From assembly GCA_018369015.1 (NCBI GenBank), contig JAGZDD010000013.1, positions 1 through 43,453 on the forward strand: DNA of 43,453 bases, read 5' to 3'. Origin of the DNA: Clostridiales bacterium. GTDB lineage: Bacteria; Bacillota; Clostridia; Lachnospirales; Lachnospiraceae. The notes below the pieces were generated by a model, which did not search any database, had not been told where the DNA came from, and worked only from the letters and a program-made list of their open reading frames with translations. Shown here one piece after another: positions 24,821 to 32,111 of the stretch. The translations under genes were made by a program, and so were the position numbers. The first letter of the stretch is position 1. Each line of letters opens with the position of its first letter.

Positions 24821-24868
24821 AGTGAACGGACATGCCGCGCTGCGTGCGGCTCCACTACGGATAAAAGC
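24821..24868 (-). repeat. Dispersed hairpin repeat, copy C (single-hairpin form)
   Basis: On the plus strand it reads GTGAACGGACATGCCGCGC, then a 3 base loop, then GTGCGGCTCCACTACGGATAAAAG. This is the reverse complement of the second hairpin plus linker of copies A and B. It fills the space between the terminator of the small lipoprotein gene and the stop of the convergent ThuA-like gene. Confidence 0.65.
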
Positions 24869-24871
24869 CGT

Positions 24872-25741
24872 TTATTCTTTGATTCCCATATCCTCTGGGC
24901 GGTAAAACGGCCATGGATTAATTCTTCTATTGCCGGATCTGTCAGGGAATGGAATCGTAACTTTTCCTGTGGCGGCCCATTCCACACCGCGGACAAACAT
25001 AGTCAGATAATTGACCCGTTTTACAGTGCCGTCGCTGTGTCCTAAAGAGGTTGTGAAAGTCCGGCCCTTCCCATAATGATTTACCCACGCCACAGGCATG
25101 TCGCCATTCATCTGGTATGTGTTTTCAAGCGTTTCCCTTAAAACCCCCGTCGGCTGATACGGGTCCGCAAATCCCGGCACATGAATATAATCATTAATAT
25201 CGTCATGGACCGTGGCAAGAACGGTGGCGTCCGCGTCAGGGTGCCAGAATACTCCGGCAAAAAAATCATCCTCAACGGCCATCCAGTGGGGCGCCATCCC
25301 TTTTGTAATCGGGTGTTCCAGATTTGCCATATCGACCATGGCATCACTTTTGGGATTTTTACGGCTGCCCTTTTCCATACAGCAATAGCCGCCCATAAGC
25401 CGCCGGTATTCATCCGGCCATTCATCATCTGCAAAGACGCTGGAGTGGTAAAATACAGCGCCCTTCCCGGATGACACAAAATCAAGCAGAGCCTCCATAG
25501 CGCTCTCCCCGAAGGTCACTGTCCTGTCGGAAATCATTTTCTTTCCATCGTAATTAATCAGCACCCCGTCATAGCCTTCCAGAGTTTCCTTTGTCGCTCC
25601 CCGAAATTCTTCGGTAATCTTAACCTCAAAACGCCCGGTAGATTCTAAAAGTGTCCGCAGCATTTCATTCGCCTGACGGTAATTATGCTCAAGCGTCACC
25701 CGGCCGGTAATTAAAAGTATCTTTAGTTTTTCGTTTTGCAT
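24872..25741 (-). CDS. ThuA-like domain protein
   Basis: A 289-residue cytoplasmic protein of the ThuA family (glutamine-amidotransferase-like fold). Visible blocks are KILLITGRVTLEHNYRQ, GYDGVLINYDGK, SGKGAVFYHSS, EHPITKGM and the late motif MPVAWVNHYGKGRTFTTSLGHS. Relatives are found in trehalose utilisation and other sugar operons; the enzymatic role remains unclear. ATG at 25741 has AAGGAGG six bases or so upstream; a longer frame to 25813 runs through the promoter. It is a single gene with a palindromic operator candidate at 25784-25807. Confidence 0.88.
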   Translation of the reverse strand: MQNEKLKILLITGRVTLEHNYRQANEMLRTLLESTGRFEVKITEEFRGATKETLEGYDGVLINYDGKKMISDRTVTFGESAMEALLDFVSSGKGAVFYHSSVFADDEWPDEYRRLMGGYCCMEKGSRKNPKSDAMVDMANLEHPITKGMAPHWMAVEDDFFAGVFWHPDADATVLATVHDDINDYIHVPGFADPYQPTGVLRETLENTYQMNGDMPVAWVNHYGKGRTFTTSLGHSDGTVKRVNYLTMFVRGVEWAATGKVTIPFPDRSGNRRINPWPFYRPEDMGIKE

Positions 25742-25783
25742 GATGTAAACCTCCTTATATATACTCACACAAGAAATACGCTG

Positions 25784-25831
25784 CAATGTCCATTTATATG
25801 GACATTGTACCATAAAAAAGTATATTTACAA
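25784..25831 (-). promoter_or_regulatory. Promoter with palindromic operator upstream of the ThuA-like gene
   Basis: CAATGTCCAT (25784-25793) and ATGGACATTG (25798-25807) are perfect inverted copies with a 4 bp centre. On the minus strand a promoter TTGTAA (25831-25826), 16 bp spacer, TACAAT (25809-25804) overlaps the palindrome at the -10. This arrangement fits repression by a dimeric regulator. The regulator is not identified. Confidence 0.6.
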
Positions 25832-25886
25832 AGCCGCTTCGATATTTCCTATACAAATCAGCAACCAAAGGACAAATATCCTATAG

Positions 25887-26021
25887 GTTAAAAATATCCT
25901 GGAGTACCTTGCTGGGATTCTTCCCCAAGACTCCACCATGGATGAGGAAACCATACGAGAGGACCGACCGGCCAGACAACGGGAATCCTGTTTTGGTCTG
26001 CTATTTTTCACCCATGATTAA
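25887..26021 (+). pseudogene. Coding-like remnant, possibly the C-terminus of an antitoxin-type protein
   Basis: A 44-codon open stretch with no start site reads ILEYLAGILPQDSTMDEETI and then REDRPARQRES. A helical segment followed by a charged tail like this occurs at the ends of some AbrB/Phd-type antitoxins, but the match is only impressionistic. It overlaps the end of the methyltransferase gene by 21 bp. It may be chance. Confidence 0.2.
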
Positions 26022-26774
26022 AACCCATTTTTGATCAAAGCAAATGTCTGAGTTTTCCATGTATGGATAAAAACCTGTTTTTTCCGTACCATTAATATCT
26101 GCTTCCATTCGTCTGGTAATTTCTTCCTGGATCTTTTCCGGTGTTTTTGTAAGAGCAAGCCAGCAGCGCAACTTTTGCCGGATTTCTGTTGTTTCACATT
26201 TTTGTATAGAAAGGCCATTGACGGTAAACAAATCTGTCATTTCTGCCTTGCTCATATTCCTTACATGAGAAATATCACGCAGAGTTTCAATTTCATCTTC
26301 AATAGCTCTCAATTCTTCTTCAGCGGCTTCCATATCAATCATTACCAGCTTGCCGCCGGGTTTTAATACCCGGATCATTTCAGAAAACGCAAGGTTTACA
26401 TTGGTAAAATGATGAAAAGCAAGCCGGGAAAATACAATATCAAAGCTGTTATCTAAAAATGGAAGCTCTTGGGCATACCCTTTTACGAAAACCATATTAT
26501 TTAGATGATGGTTGTCGGCCTCCTGCTTTCCAACCTGCAGCATAGGAAGTGTTGCGTCTAAACATACAACCGTCTGCACAAAAGGGGCAAAAGAACGCCC
26601 ACAAACGCAGGTACCCGCAGCAACTTCTAAAACGGTGTCCTGCCGGTTCGGGCTGACACATGAGAGGGTATAGTTTAGATATTCCTCTTTGGCAAAATGA
26701 ACCGTTTCACTTTCAAATCCGGGAGCCTGTATTTCAAAGGAATGGTTAATTGCCTCTAAATTTGCTGGTTTCAT
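26001..26774 (-). CDS. Class I SAM-dependent methyltransferase
   Basis: A 257-residue cytoplasmic methyltransferase of the Methyltransf_11/UbiE-like type. Motif I is LEVAAGTCVCG (49-59), where the middle Gly pattern is altered from the common E/DxGxGxG. The acidic residue of motif II is in CLDAT (about 73). FDIVFSRLAFHHF (111-123) and VLKPGGKLVMIDM (about 136-148) are typical. The substrate is unknown. Its ATG at 26774 overlaps the original stop of the damaged ogt gene (ATGA), showing that they were once translationally coupled. Confidence 0.88.
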   Translation of the reverse strand: MKPANLEAINHSFEIQAPGFESETVHFAKEEYLNYTLSCVSPNRQDTVLEVAAGTCVCGRSFAPFVQTVVCLDATLPMLQVGKQEADNHHLNNMVFVKGYAQELPFLDNSFDIVFSRLAFHHFTNVNLAFSEMIRVLKPGGKLVMIDMEAAEEELRAIEDEIETLRDISHVRNMSKAEMTDLFTVNGLSIQKCETTEIRQKLRCWLALTKTPEKIQEEITRRMEADINGTEKTGFYPYMENSDICFDQKWVLIMGEK

Positions 26775-27159
26775 AATGCTGTTCCTTTCTTTGGAATAAA
26801 AAAACGCGTTATATCCGCTTTTTCTAAAGTCAATAATTTATTTTTTTGTCAATGCCGCCTGCATATCCGGTCAGGCTGCCGTTTGTTCCTACGACCCGGT
26901 GGCAGGGAACAATGATGGAGATTTCGTTATGCCCGACCGCGCCTCCTACGGCCTGGGCAGACATACGCGGTATACCTCTTTTTTTGGCAAGCCTCTTTGC
27001 AATCTCGCCATAGGTTGTCGTATGACCATAGGGTAGCGAACAGAGTATTTCCCAAACGTCTTTTTGAAATCCGGTTCCCGTGAAATGAAGAGGAACTTTA
27101 TCATCTGCGGCCAAAAGAGTATCTCCAATAGGCGACGGATAGTGGCTGGTGTACTGCAT
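26771..27159 (-). pseudogene. ogt: Methylated-DNA--protein-cysteine methyltransferase, internally deleted and frameshifted
   Basis: The family moves alkyl groups from O6-alkylguanine in DNA to its own Cys. Here the protein starts MQYTSHYPSPIGDTLLAADD, then jumps to KVPLHFTGTGFQKDVWEILC. This omits roughly 45-60 residues of the usual N-terminal domain. The catalytic region is kept: PYGHTTTYGEIAKRLAKK, SAQAVGGAVGHN and I-V-P-C-H-R-V. After GYAGGIDKK the frame stops at 26830-26832. One base later in frame, sequence continues as EKADITRFFIPKKGTAL and ends in a TGA overlapping the methyltransferase ATG, which is the expected Ogt ending. The likely lesion is a one-base loss in the A-rich run near 26833-26846. 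Sequencing error is possible for the frameshift, not for the internal deletion. AAGGAGG precedes the ATG. Confidence 0.8.
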
Positions 27160-27162
27160 ATA

Positions 27163-27522
27163 TCATTCCTCCTTATGAAAATAATCGTTAGAGTCCTGCG
27201 GCGCCTGGGCGCGGTCTGTATCCGTATAAGAACGGATTTCAGAGCAGACAGTAATTTTATAGCTTTCAAACAGCCTTTCCCGTCCCTCTTTCTGGCTCAT
27301 GCGGTGCTGCATAACATTCCGCCAACGCTCTACGGCGGCTTCGTCCGTCCATACATTCATGGATAATAGCTTTCCTTCCTCATTTAAGCTTGAAAAACGC
27401 TCCGCCCGGATAAAGCCTTCAAAACCGGACAGCATCGGTTTCAGCATAGCCGCAAGGTCAAGATATTTTCCCATTCCGGCTTTTGTGGGTTTCACTTCAA
27501 ATAAAACAATAATATTCGCCAT
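27163..27522 (-). CDS. Antibiotic biosynthesis monooxygenase (ABM) domain protein
   Basis: A 119-residue protein with a ferredoxin-like ABM fold: MANIIVLFEVKPTKAGMGKYLDLAAMLKP, GFEGFIRAERF, then SMNVWTDEAAVERWRN and H-R-M-S-Q-K-E-G-R-E. Family members act on heme, quinones or small reactive molecules, often as stress proteins. ATG at 27522 has AGGAGGAAGG upstream. It stops 3 bp before the ogt start. It seems intact, unlike its neighbours. Confidence 0.88.
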   Translation of the reverse strand: MANIIVLFEVKPTKAGMGKYLDLAAMLKPMLSGFEGFIRAERFSSLNEEGKLLSMNVWTDEAAVERWRNVMQHRMSQKEGRERLFESYKITVCSEIRSYTDTDRAQAPQDSNDYFHKEE

Positions 27523-27540
27523 TTTCCTTCCTCCTGCCTG

Positions 27541-27636
27541 TTAAATAGTTTCCGGCTTACACCGCTTACAGGGGCGGCAGCCATTGTCTAAGACTTCCTT
27601 GCTTTTTACCGCATTTACTTGTTCTTCTCGCGTCAT
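27541..27636 (-). pseudogene. Ada-type zinc-site fragment
   Basis: A 31-codon frame starting ATG at 27636 reads ...NAVKSKEVLDNG and CRPCKRCKPETI before the stop. It matches the end of the Ada metal-binding domain, where GFRPCKRCRP carries the second Cys pair of the four-Cys zinc site. The first Cys pair and all downstream Ada domains are absent. It lies directly after the alkA fragment on the same strand, and looks like the product of a deletion that removed the rest of both genes. Confidence 0.55.
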
Positions 27637-27646
27637 GCTCTCCACC

Positions 27647-27847
27647 CTTTCTTGGCGCATAATCTTTCATTTCCGGGATAGCTCCGCCGGCAACAGCCCA
27701 TAAGTACAGACTTGCAACACTACAATAGAGGCTGAAACGGCGGCTGTATTTTTCAAATAAGCTGCGGTCTATCTTCCTGTGATGATATACCATACGCAGC
27801 CCTCTCTGGATTGCCAAATCATCAAAGCTGAAAATATATTCCGTGCC
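27647..27847 (-). pseudogene. AlkA-like DNA-3-methyladenine glycosylase, C-terminal fragment
   Basis: The minus-strand frame reads GTEYIFSFDDLAIQRGLRMV, then YHHRKIDRSLFEKYSRRF and SVASLYLWAVAGGAIPEMKD. This resembles the last part of HhH-GPD glycosylases (E. coli AlkA: P-D-D-Y-L-I-K-Q-R followed by E-R-W-K-P-W-R-S-Y-A). The aligned catalytic Asp is in F-D-D. The helix-hairpin-helix and the whole N-terminal part are missing, because the upstream DNA is the promoter region of the divergent AraC gene. An 83-codon frame starting TTG at 27817 covers this piece and reads out of frame afterwards. Confidence 0.65.
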
Positions 27848-27858
27848 CTCCCTCCTTC

Positions 27859-27901
27859 TTGACTTTTCTTTCTTGTGATATTATGATTTTATCACAAGAA
27901 A
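27859..27901 (+). promoter_or_regulatory. Promoter and palindromic operator of the AraC regulator
   Basis: TTGACT (27859-27864) and TATGAT (27882-27887) are 17 bp apart. A 12 bp inverted repeat, TTTCTTGTGATA (27869-27880) and TATCACAAGAAA (27890-27901), spans the -10. The segment GTGATATTATGAT (27875-27887) recurs as its exact reverse complement at 27935-27947. Together these suggest autoregulation. Confidence 0.65.
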
Positions 27902-28001
27902 ATAAGACAAACTATTAAAAAATCACCTAATATTATCATAATATCACCAACTATTCAGCCGCATGGCTGACGAGTTACCAATATCACCAAAGGAGGACAA
28001 C

Positions 28002-28886
28002 ATGAACGTTGACAGGAAAAATTATATAAACTCTGTTAATCTTAACATCCATACGGACTTTCCATATCTTGTCCTTGATGTTATCAACGACAAGTCTTAT
28101 CCGAGAAATCCGGGCTTTCATGTCATGCACTGGCACGAAGATTTACAGTTTATCTATGTATTAGACGGAGCAATAGAAGTTAAAACACTTGACACATCTA
28201 TCCGCATATGCTCCGGGGAAGGGCTTTTTATTAACAAAAATGTTGTACATTATGTAGGACGTCTTGGGAACTGCCACTATAACAGCTTTCTGTTTCCCTC
28301 ACATTTTCTTGAATTTTATGCCCAAAGCCCGGCAAAAGATTTTGTAGACAGTGTCATAACAAATGACCGGCTGCCGTTTGTCTGTTTTACATCGGCCTGC
28401 CAATGGGAAAAAGAAATCATTGAGATATTACAACAATTAGTACAAATTGAAAAAAACAAAACAACTTTCTATGTGTATGAAATATTCGTCCGGTTATCTT
28501 CACTCTGGCTTATTATGATAAAAAATATTGCCCTTCCGCCAAAAAATAATGTGAATATTATTCACCTTCGTATGCAAAAAATCCTCCGCTTTATTGAAGA
28601 TCATTATTCGGAAGATATTACATTAACAGACTTATCGATGAGCGCAAATATAAGTAAGTCGGAATGTTCCCGCTGCTTTAAAGCAAGTTTGAACACTACG
28701 CCTTACAAATACTTAACAGAATACCGGCTTTCAAAAGCCGCGCAGCTTTTGAAAACAACAGACGAGCCTGTTGGGAATATTGCCGCTGCCGTTGGTTTTC
28801 ATCTCATCAGCCATTTTGGAAAATGTTTTAGAGAAAAAACGGGTTACTCTCCAAAAACGTACAGAAACATGGAGAATAACCCCTGA
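28002..28886 (+). CDS. AraC-family transcriptional regulator
   Basis: A 294-residue regulator. The N-terminal cupin sensor domain (about 20-130) contains HVMHWHEDLQFIYVLDG and GEGLFINKNVVHYV. The C-terminal two-HTH AraC domain (about 190-290) contains ITLTDLSMSANISKSECSRCFK and VGNIAAAVGFHLISHFGKCFREKTGYSPKTYR, with the break at the second HTH typical of the family. ATG at 28002 has AAAGGAGG upstream; the in-frame ATG at 27963 lacks one. It is divergent from the eroded alkylation-repair genes, which it may once have controlled, though the sensor domain looks sugar-type (inference). Confidence 0.9.
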   Translation: MNVDRKNYINSVNLNIHTDFPYLVLDVINDKSYPRNPGFHVMHWHEDLQFIYVLDGAIEVKTLDTSIRICSGEGLFINKNVVHYVGRLGNCHYNSFLFPSHFLEFYAQSPAKDFVDSVITNDRLPFVCFTSACQWEKEIIEILQQLVQIEKNKTTFYVYEIFVRLSSLWLIMIKNIALPPKNNVNIIHLRMQKILRFIEDHYSEDITLTDLSMSANISKSECSRCFKASLNTTPYKYLTEYRLSKAAQLLKTTDEPVGNIAAAVGFHLISHFGKCFREKTGYSPKTYRNMENNP

Positions 28887-28890
28887 AAAT

Positions 28891-28946
28891 CTTTATGGTA
28901 AACGGAACATGCCGCGCTGCGCGCGGCACCACCACGAATAAAAGTT
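28891..28946 (-). repeat. Dispersed hairpin repeat, copy D (single-hairpin form)
   Basis: Plus-strand order: ATGGTAAACGGAACATG, arms TGCCGCGC (28910-28917) and GCGCGGCA (28921-28928) with a 3 base loop, then CCACCACGAATAAAAG. It occupies almost the whole 58 bp gap between the convergent AraC and MFS genes, so it may serve as a bidirectional transcription or decay barrier. Confidence 0.7.
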
Positions 28947-30156
28947 ATGTCTGTGAAGCCCTCACCTTATACCCCGCATAAAAAATAATCGACAGAACCG
29001 CAGCCCCGGCCATAAAAAGATACATAACCATTGACCCTGCGGCGTTAAAAATTGCCCCCGCAGCATAGGCGCCCAGGGCCAGTCCAATATCGCCGCCCAC
29101 ATAAAATGTTCCGTTAGCGTCGCCCCGGCGTTCCGGGCCTACAGAACGTATCGCCATAATCTGTATGGCCGCCTGGGTCGACCCAAAGCCAAGCCCATAG
29201 CATACCGCAGCCGCATAAATCACAGGCATATCCCAGGTCATTGCTAACAGGACGCAGGCGGCCATTTCGGCAATAAAGCCGGGAATAATGATCCACGACA
29301 GAGGCCTGCTGTCACAAATTTTCCCGACAAGGGGCCTGGAAATAATCATTGTCACAGCATTGACCGTAAAAAATATACCGATATTTTTCAAATCCCTCTC
29401 AATCCCATACAAAGAAAGGTAATTTGTAATAGACGTATAAATAATCCCGTTAAAAAGAAGGAGAATCGCTGCCGGAATTGCCGGAACACAAAGGATTTTA
29501 TCAAGGTTAAATTTCCCATGGCTGCCGCCCTTAAAACGGCGCGCACCGCTGGCTGCCGCCTGCCGCACGGGAACCGGCCCCTCATCAATCCTTGACAGTA
29601 AAAAAGCAGCCAGTAAAAGCAGAACCAAAGCAGTGACAAACAAAATCCTAAACTGTCCGGCATAGGCCAGGTTTGTTCCGATATTCGGCGCAAAACACTG
29701 GGCGAGTGAGGAGGCAATGCTGAAAATCGCAATAGCGCTTGGAATACGCTTTGAAGGAACAACAGAGATAGACAGAGCGCTTAAAACCGTCGTTGTCATT
29801 CCGCTCCCGATTGTCTGAAGGACACGGGCAATAAAGAAGACAGGTATAGAAAACGCAAAAAAATAAAGGGCGTAGCCTGCAAGCGTAATAATTATCCCCA
29901 GCCATACAAGCTTTTTCTTACTCATAATGTCCGAAAATTTCCCTGAGATCCCCCGTCCAAACATGCACAGCAGCAGCGCGACCGCGGTTATAAAGCCAAT
30001 CACATCCGCTTTAAGCCCGATACTCTGGCCATATACCGGCATTGCCGGATTAAACATGGACTGGGCAAAGGCGGCGCAGGCGGAAACAAACATGCACAGC
30101 ACATAATTCCGGTTCCATATCGTTTCCCCGCGCCCAGATACCGCCCGAGAATACAT
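28945..30156 (-). CDS. Major facilitator superfamily transporter
   Basis: A 403-residue integral membrane protein with about 12 hydrophobic segments in two halves. The loop between helices 2 and 3 carries GRGISGKFSDIMSKKK, the MFS motif A form G-x-x-S-D-x-x-x-x-K/R. Loop 8-9 has a related G-K-I-C-D-S-R. The central loop is short and basic (GARRFKGGSHGK). It resembles sugar or drug efflux MFS permeases. ATG at 30156 has GAGGGGG upstream. It starts 23 bp after the LplC-type permease, as the last gene of the importer operon, so it may export a by-product or an unused sugar (inference). Confidence 0.9.
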   Translation of the reverse strand: MYSRAVSGRGETIWNRNYVLCMFVSACAAFAQSMFNPAMPVYGQSIGLKADVIGFITAVALLLCMFGRGISGKFSDIMSKKKLVWLGIIITLAGYALYFFAFSIPVFFIARVLQTIGSGMTTTVLSALSISVVPSKRIPSAIAIFSIASSLAQCFAPNIGTNLAYAGQFRILFVTALVLLLLAAFLLSRIDEGPVPVRQAAASGARRFKGGSHGKFNLDKILCVPAIPAAILLLFNGIIYTSITNYLSLYGIERDLKNIGIFFTVNAVTMIISRPLVGKICDSRPLSWIIIPGFIAEMAACVLLAMTWDMPVIYAAAVCYGLGFGSTQAAIQIMAIRSVGPERRGDANGTFYVGGDIGLALGAYAAGAIFNAAGSMVMYLFMAGAAVLSIIFYAGYKVRASQT

Positions 30157-30179
30157 TGGTCAATCCCCCTCTCGAACAT

Positions 30180-31079
30180 TCATCCCTTTACCGCGCCAAG
30201 GGTAATCCCTTTGGCAAAATTCTTCTGTACAAAAGGATAAACAATGGCAATCGGCAAAATACCAATCACCGCGATAGCCATACGCACCGAGGTCGACGGA
30301 ATACTCGACATATCCACTGTCTGCCCGACAACAGCGTTTGTCGACAAAAACTGTATCTCCTGGATCATACGGTTTAAAAGGTTTTGAATCGTGTAAAGGC
30401 TTGTTTTTGTCGTCAGATAATAAAGGCCGTTCTGCCAGTCATTCCAGTAAAGAATCATTGTAAACATAATGACCGTCGCAATGATCGGCTTAGACATTGG
30501 CACGGCAACCTTCCTGAAAATCTGAAATTCACTTGCCCCGTCAATGGCGGCCGCTTCCATAACCTCTCCGGGAAGGTTTGTAAGAAAATAGCTCCGCATA
30601 AGCATAATATAATAAGCCCGCACAAGAAGATTTGGTATAATCAGCGCAAATATCGTATTTTTAATATGGAAGGTTCCGGTATACATTAAGTAGGTAGGAA
30701 CAAGCCCGCCGTTAAACAGCATTGTGAAAAATACGAAAAATGTCAAAAACTTTTTTCCCGGAAGGTTGGATTTGGAAATGGCGTAGGCCAGCGATGTTGT
30801 CAGCAAAATGCTGACGACTGTTCCAATTCCTGTCACGACAAAAGACATGCCATAGGCGCGCATAATGTCGCTGCCGCTTCCGACAAGGTACTCATAGGCG
30901 GAAATGCTGAATTGCTCCGGGAAAAAGCTATACCCGTTGCGCACAAGGCTATTGTTGTCCGTAAATGATGAAATCAAAAGGAGCGCCAGCGGAACAAGGC
31001 AATAGAAAACAATAACAATCATCACAATATTTCCGGCCACATCAAATTTACTTATCTTTTTTCTTCGTTTTGTTTTCAT
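30180..31079 (-). CDS. Carbohydrate ABC permease, LplC/YtcP type
   Basis: A 299-residue inner-membrane permease of a CUT1 importer. There are six hydrophobic segments, and the EAA loop is EVMEAAAIDGASEFQIFRKV followed by A-V-P. The C-terminus FVQKNFAKGITLGAVKG is characteristic of this subfamily. ATG at 31079 has AAGGAG eight bases upstream; the frame extends to a GTG at 31085. It pairs with the permease at 31095. Confidence 0.93.
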   Translation of the reverse strand: MKTKRRKKISKFDVAGNIVMIVIVFYCLVPLALLLISSFTDNNSLVRNGYSFFPEQFSISAYEYLVGSGSDIMRAYGMSFVVTGIGTVVSILLTTSLAYAISKSNLPGKKFLTFFVFFTMLFNGGLVPTYLMYTGTFHIKNTIFALIIPNLLVRAYYIMLMRSYFLTNLPGEVMEAAAIDGASEFQIFRKVAVPMSKPIIATVIMFTMILYWNDWQNGLYYLTTKTSLYTIQNLLNRMIQEIQFLSTNAVVGQTVDMSSIPSTSVRMAIAVIGILPIAIVYPFVQKNFAKGITLGAVKG

Positions 31080-31094
31080 AAACACGGCTCCTTC

Positions 31095-32039
31095 CTAGAA
31101 AAATGCATTTTCACGGTCAACCCGGCGCACAATGCCATTGGCGATGAGCACGACCGCAAAGCCCACAACAGACTGATACAATCCGGCAGCCGCGGACATC
31201 CCGATATTTCCCTGCTGGAGCAGCCCCCGGTACACATAAGTATCAATAACATTTGTTGTCGACAAAACAGCACCGGAGTTCATGGGCACCTGGTAGAACA
31301 TTCCAAAATCAGAATAGAAAATTTTTCCGACAGAAAGCATGACCATTGTAATAATCGTCGGACGGATCAGCGGGAGGGTGATGTGGCGGATTTTCTGCCA
31401 ATGGGTCGCGCCCTCGATTTCCGCAGCCTCATAGTATCCCCGGTCAATACCCACCACGCTGGCAAAGTAAACAATGCTGTGATATCCCATCCCCTGCCAC
31501 AAATAAACAAGAACAATAATCACCGGCCAATATTTCGGCTCGTTGTACCAGGAAATTGGATCAAGCCCCAGGCCGCCCAAAATCGTGTTGTTAATAAAGC
31601 CGCTTTCCGCGCTTAAAAAGCCAAAAACAAGATAGCTGATAATAACCCAGGAAACAAGATAGGGGAGCAAAATAACGCTCTGGTAAAATTTACTTGCCCT
31701 GCGGTTGCGTATTTCACTGAGCAAAATGGCAATAGCCACAGCCATAATTGTTCCAATAATAATAAACGCAATGTTATAGCACAGTGTATTCCTTGTAATA
31801 ATCCAGGCGTCCTCAGTTCCGAACAAATATTTAAAATTACTGAAGCCCGCCCATTTACTTCCCCATATGCCCCGCTTGGCGCTGTAATTTTTAAAGGCGA
31901 CAATCAGCCCGGCCATTGGAACATAGTTATTGATAAAAAGATAAATAAGCCCCGGCAGCGCTAAAATATAGATGGGAATAAACTTCTTAATGCGTTTTCC
32001 TATTCCGCCGGATTTTATGCTTTCACCCTTCTTCGTCAT
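31095..32039 (-). CDS. Carbohydrate ABC permease, LplB/YteP type
   Basis: A 314-residue permease partner. The N-terminus has a basic cytosolic tail, then YILALPGLIYLFINNYVPMAG and FKNYSAKRGIWGSKWAGFSNFKYLF, typical of LplB-like proteins. The EAA loop is GYYEAAEIEGATHWQKIRHI followed by T-L-P. ATG at 32039 has an AGGGGG stretch upstream. It is 9-15 bp from the next permease and 72 bp from the binding-protein gene, with a strong hairpin between. Confidence 0.93.
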   Translation of the reverse strand: MTKKGESIKSGGIGKRIKKFIPIYILALPGLIYLFINNYVPMAGLIVAFKNYSAKRGIWGSKWAGFSNFKYLFGTEDAWIITRNTLCYNIAFIIIGTIMAVAIAILLSEIRNRRASKFYQSVILLPYLVSWVIISYLVFGFLSAESGFINNTILGGLGLDPISWYNEPKYWPVIIVLVYLWQGMGYHSIVYFASVVGIDRGYYEAAEIEGATHWQKIRHITLPLIRPTIITMVMLSVGKIFYSDFGMFYQVPMNSGAVLSTTNVIDTYVYRGLLQQGNIGMSAAAGLYQSVVGFAVVLIANGIVRRVDRENAFF

Positions 32040-32059
32040 AATAAAGCCCCCTATAACAA

Positions 32060-32103
32060 GTACCCTGGCTTTGGGGAAATATCATCCCCGGCCGCCAGGG
32101 TAC
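32060..32103 (-). promoter_or_regulatory. Intercistronic hairpin between binding-protein and permease genes
   Basis: Arms GTACCCTGGC (32060-32069) and GCCAGGGTAC (32094-32103) are perfect, with an inner stem GGGGA/TCCCC. There is no T-run. Such elements often protect the upstream binding-protein mRNA and lower permease expression. Confidence 0.75.
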
Positions 32104-32111
32104 AGTGATTA

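Noticed and set aside
25826..26011. Minus-strand 61-codon frame
   Set aside because: It overlaps the promoter of the ThuA-like gene and the end of the methyltransferase, has no ribosome site and looks random.
26946..27269. Alternative 107-codon frame over ogt
   Set aside because: It is out-of-frame reading of the ogt/ABM region; the Ogt motifs are all in the other frame.
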